A stretch of 41,215 bases of DNA from an uncultured Bacteroidales bacterium. Its GTDB lineage: Bacteria > Bacteroidota > Bacteroidia > Bacteroidales > P3. Both the position numbers and the translations under genes were made by a program. This document shows positions 39,567-41,215 of the stretch, piece by piece (position 1 is the stretch's first letter; each line of letters starts with the position of its first letter). The notes beneath the pieces were generated by a model. The model ran no database searches. It had not been told where the DNA came from and saw only the letters and a program-made list of their open reading frames with translations. The DNA is taken from assembly GCA_946406015.1 (NCBI GenBank), contig CAMJJD010000014.1, positions 1 to 41,215 on the forward strand, in the 5' to 3' direction.

Positions 39567-41215
39567 TTAACCAATGTAACTCACCGTTGGTTTAGGTACT
39601 CTTATCGGGAACCATGAGCGCACCGGCTGGTCCAGCCCGAGGCCATTCATATAATTATAGGTAGCCAATCTTAACGCCGCCCCCACCGCCTCGATGTCAT
39701 AGTCAAATTGAGCGTTGCCGTTTGCGTCAGCCAATTCTTCATTCTTCATTCTTAATTCTGCATTTTTAATCGGTTCCCAATCCACCTCGTTGTTGCAGAA
39801 CGGGTGCGGCTCAAGCGTGGTGCGACGGGCGCCGTAGGCTTCGGGGTTGAGACCGCTGGGCGAGTGGCAGGTCATGGCGTAACGGTGCCAGAAGGCGCTC
39901 TGGACGATGCCCTCGTCGAACATACGGCGCACCGTCTCCAAGGCGTCGACACTCTCCTGCAACGTCTCGGTGGGGAAGCCGTACATGAGGTAGGTGTGCA
40001 CCATGATGCCTGCGTCGCGCAGATGACGGCAAGCCTCGACAGTCTGCCGTATGGTGACGCCCTTGTCAATCAACTTCAGCAGGCGGTCGCTGGCCACTTC
40101 CAGTCCGCCGCTCACTGCCACCATGCCGGCCTCGGCCAACAGGTCACACAGTTCGGCGTTGTAGGCCTTCTCGAATCGGATGTTACCCCAGAAACTGACG
40201 GCCAGACCACGACGCAGTATTTCCTCAGCCACCTCCCGCAGCAACTTGGGCGGCAAAGCCTCGTCGACGAAATGGAAGCCCGTGCGTCCGGTCTGTGCCA
40301 TCACACGCTCCATGTGGTCGACCACCGTGGAGGCTTTGGGGCCTCGGTAGTCACCGATATAGGGCAGCGAGGTGTCGCAGAAAGCACAACGATGCCAGTA
40401 GCAGCCTTGCGCCATCACCATCTTGTTCCACCGTCCCTGGCTCCACAGCCGGTGCATAGGGTTGGTCATCTCCGTAAGCGAAAGGTATTTGTCGAGCGGC
40501 AGGTCGCTGAAGTCGGGACAGTGATCAAGGGCCTCAAGGTGTCCGTCGATGGCAATACTGTCGCAAAACTCGTATATCCTTGGCTCGTTCATCTGCCGCC
40601 ACTCGGTATTGGGGTAGCCGCCGCCAATCTCCACACGAGTCTGCGTTTGTGCCTTCAGCCACTGCCCGCAACGCAATGCGCCGTAGAGGCAGCCGGGAAA
40701 GGGCACAGTGATTTCGACCCTCTCGGGGCGGAATTCGTTCACATACTCCTGCAACCGTTCCAGCATGATGCGGTCGATGGGCGACGGTTCCTGCTGCAGT
40801 TCGCTGTAGAGCGGGTCGAACGTCGGCGCGTCGTTGCTCAGGTACTCGGCATAGCGTACCAAGTCGAAGTGGGAGTCCACATGCTCCCTTATGTAATCCG
40901 CTATATCTTCAATGAAAAGGGTGGCCAGGTGCATCGCCTTGTCGGTGATGCCGCTGACACCGAACGACCACTCCAAATTATCTTCGTCCAGCTGCTCGAA
41001 GCGTTTCCCTTCGGGCAACAACGAGCGATTGGCGATGCGCGGTCCCAGCGTGTCGTCCTGTCCGCGCAGGAAACGCTTCACCGGCTCTGTCAACCGTGCC
41101 TGATCCTCCAATCCGATACTCAACAAAAACTCATGCGACAGCACACGGTCGGCCACCTCGATGCCGAGGTCCACCTGGCGCACCTCATGCCCCTGCGCCA
41201 CATAGTAACCTTTCA
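39567..41215 (-). CDS. Radical SAM protein with B12-binding-like N-terminus, 5' end outside window
   Basis: The frame is open through the window edge at 41215, so the N-terminus is missing; at least 549 codons are visible. A GTG at 41201 is not the likely start because in-frame codons continue upstream. The visible start (GYYVAQGHEVRQVDLGIEV) looks like the end of a B12-binding-type Rossmann region. The cluster motif is QGCYWHRCAFCDTSLP (CX4CX2C, about residue 270). GFHFVDEALPP and YGFPTET follow, as in B12-type radical SAM proteins. A low-complexity in-frame stretch (AELRMKNEELAD) is a heptanucleotide repeat at 39733-39759. The reaction is unknown. Confidence 0.88.
   Translation of the reverse strand, partial: KGYYVAQGHEVRQVDLGIEVADRVLSHEFLLSIGLEDQARLTEPVKRFLRGQDDTLGPRIANRSLLPEGKRFEQLDEDNLEWSFGVSGITDKAMHLATLFIEDIADYIREHVDSHFDLVRYAEYLSNDAPTFDPLYSELQQEPSPIDRIMLERLQEYVNEFRPERVEITVPFPGCLYGALRCGQWLKAQTQTRVEIGGGYPNTEWRQMNEPRIYEFCDSIAIDGHLEALDHCPDFSDLPLDKYLSLTEMTNPMHRLWSQGRWNKMVMAQGCYWHRCAFCDTSLPYIGDYRGPKASTVVDHMERVMAQTGRTGFHFVDEALPPKLLREVAEEILRRGLAVSFWGNIRFEKAYNAELCDLLAEAGMVAVSGGLEVASDRLLKLIDKGVTIRQTVEACRHLRDAGIMVHTYLMYGFPTETLQESVDALETVRRMFDEGIVQSAFWHRYAMTCHSPSGLNPEAYGARRTTLEPHPFCNNEVDWEPIKNAELRMKNEELADANGNAQFDYDIEAVGAALRLATYNYMNGLGLDQPVRSWFPIRVPKPTVSYIG
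39733..39759 (-). repeat. Heptanucleotide tract inside the radical SAM gene
   Basis: On the minus strand four 7-nt units follow each other: AGAATTA, AGAATGA, AGAATGA, AGAATTG. They encode ELRMKNEEL in frame, close to the C-terminal part of the protein. The units are slightly degenerate. Confidence 0.75.

Overview
The window looks like a chromosomal segment of a Bacteroidota member, most likely an uncultured Bacteroidales with a type IX secretion system (T9SS). The signs are a C-terminal T9SS sorting domain on the protein at 24312-27068, a PorT-like barrel, a carboxypeptidase-regulatory/TonB-type outer-membrane receptor, and Bacteroidetes-type promoters (TTTG, about 19-20 nt, then TAnnTTTG) before several genes. 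No phage, plasmid, CRISPR or classical insertion sequence was seen. Most genes are housekeeping. The unusual content is small repetitive elements between and inside those genes.

Layout. 1-3439 (-): a secreted subtilisin-like protease, truncated by the window edge, with a GC-poor centre and two in-frame palindromic inserts. 3440-4128: gene-free, with 43-bp tandem repeats. 4129-9359 (-): a type II fatty-acid synthesis operon, fabH-fabF-fabZ-fabG-nitroreductase. Its last three junctions each carry a different insert: a DUF559 endonuclease element, an S23 four-helix-bundle cassette with inverted repeats, and a short endonuclease-free element. 9564-10887 (+): a membrane-anchored LytTR regulator and an unknown protein. 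10888-13216 (-): ompA-like, GNAT and rlmH, joined by 4-nt overlaps. 13308-14015 (-): ftsE. 14370-16229 (+): acyl-CoA synthetase. 16282-19750 (-): uvrB, O-antigen ligase family protein, tRNA-Gln. 19892-21436 (+): FAD-dependent dehydrogenase. 21420-24059 (-): coiled-coil lipoprotein, ansA, porT. 24312-27068 (-): T9SS cargo with four repeats behind a cobalamin riboswitch (27203-27372). 27441-31830 (+): M3 peptidase and RNase R. 31910-32694 (-): two small lipoproteins. 32695-33520: gene-free, rich in hairpins. 33521-35305 (-): second acyl-CoA synthetase. 35631-39049 (+): holA and an outer-membrane receptor. 39046-41215 (-): msrA and a radical SAM protein cut by the window edge.

The main observation is a family of elements bounded by inverted GCCTCACCCC ends, each end carrying a CCCCTCTCC...GGAGAGGGG hairpin. 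Three are present: 4862-5001, 6646-7130 and 36641-36777. The longest encodes a DUF559 (Vsr-like) nuclease; the other two are about 140 bp and look like endonuclease-free derivatives. Each abuts the stop codon of the upstream gene, and the two short ones contain the start codon and N-terminal codons of the downstream gene. Alongside are heptanucleotide-repeat tracts inside coding regions (rnr twice, the radical SAM gene, the start of porT) and protein-coding palindromes in the protease. A second notable point is a T9SS-exported repeat protein apparently controlled by vitamin B12.

All calls come from reading the sequence. No database search was run, and residue numbers are approximate.
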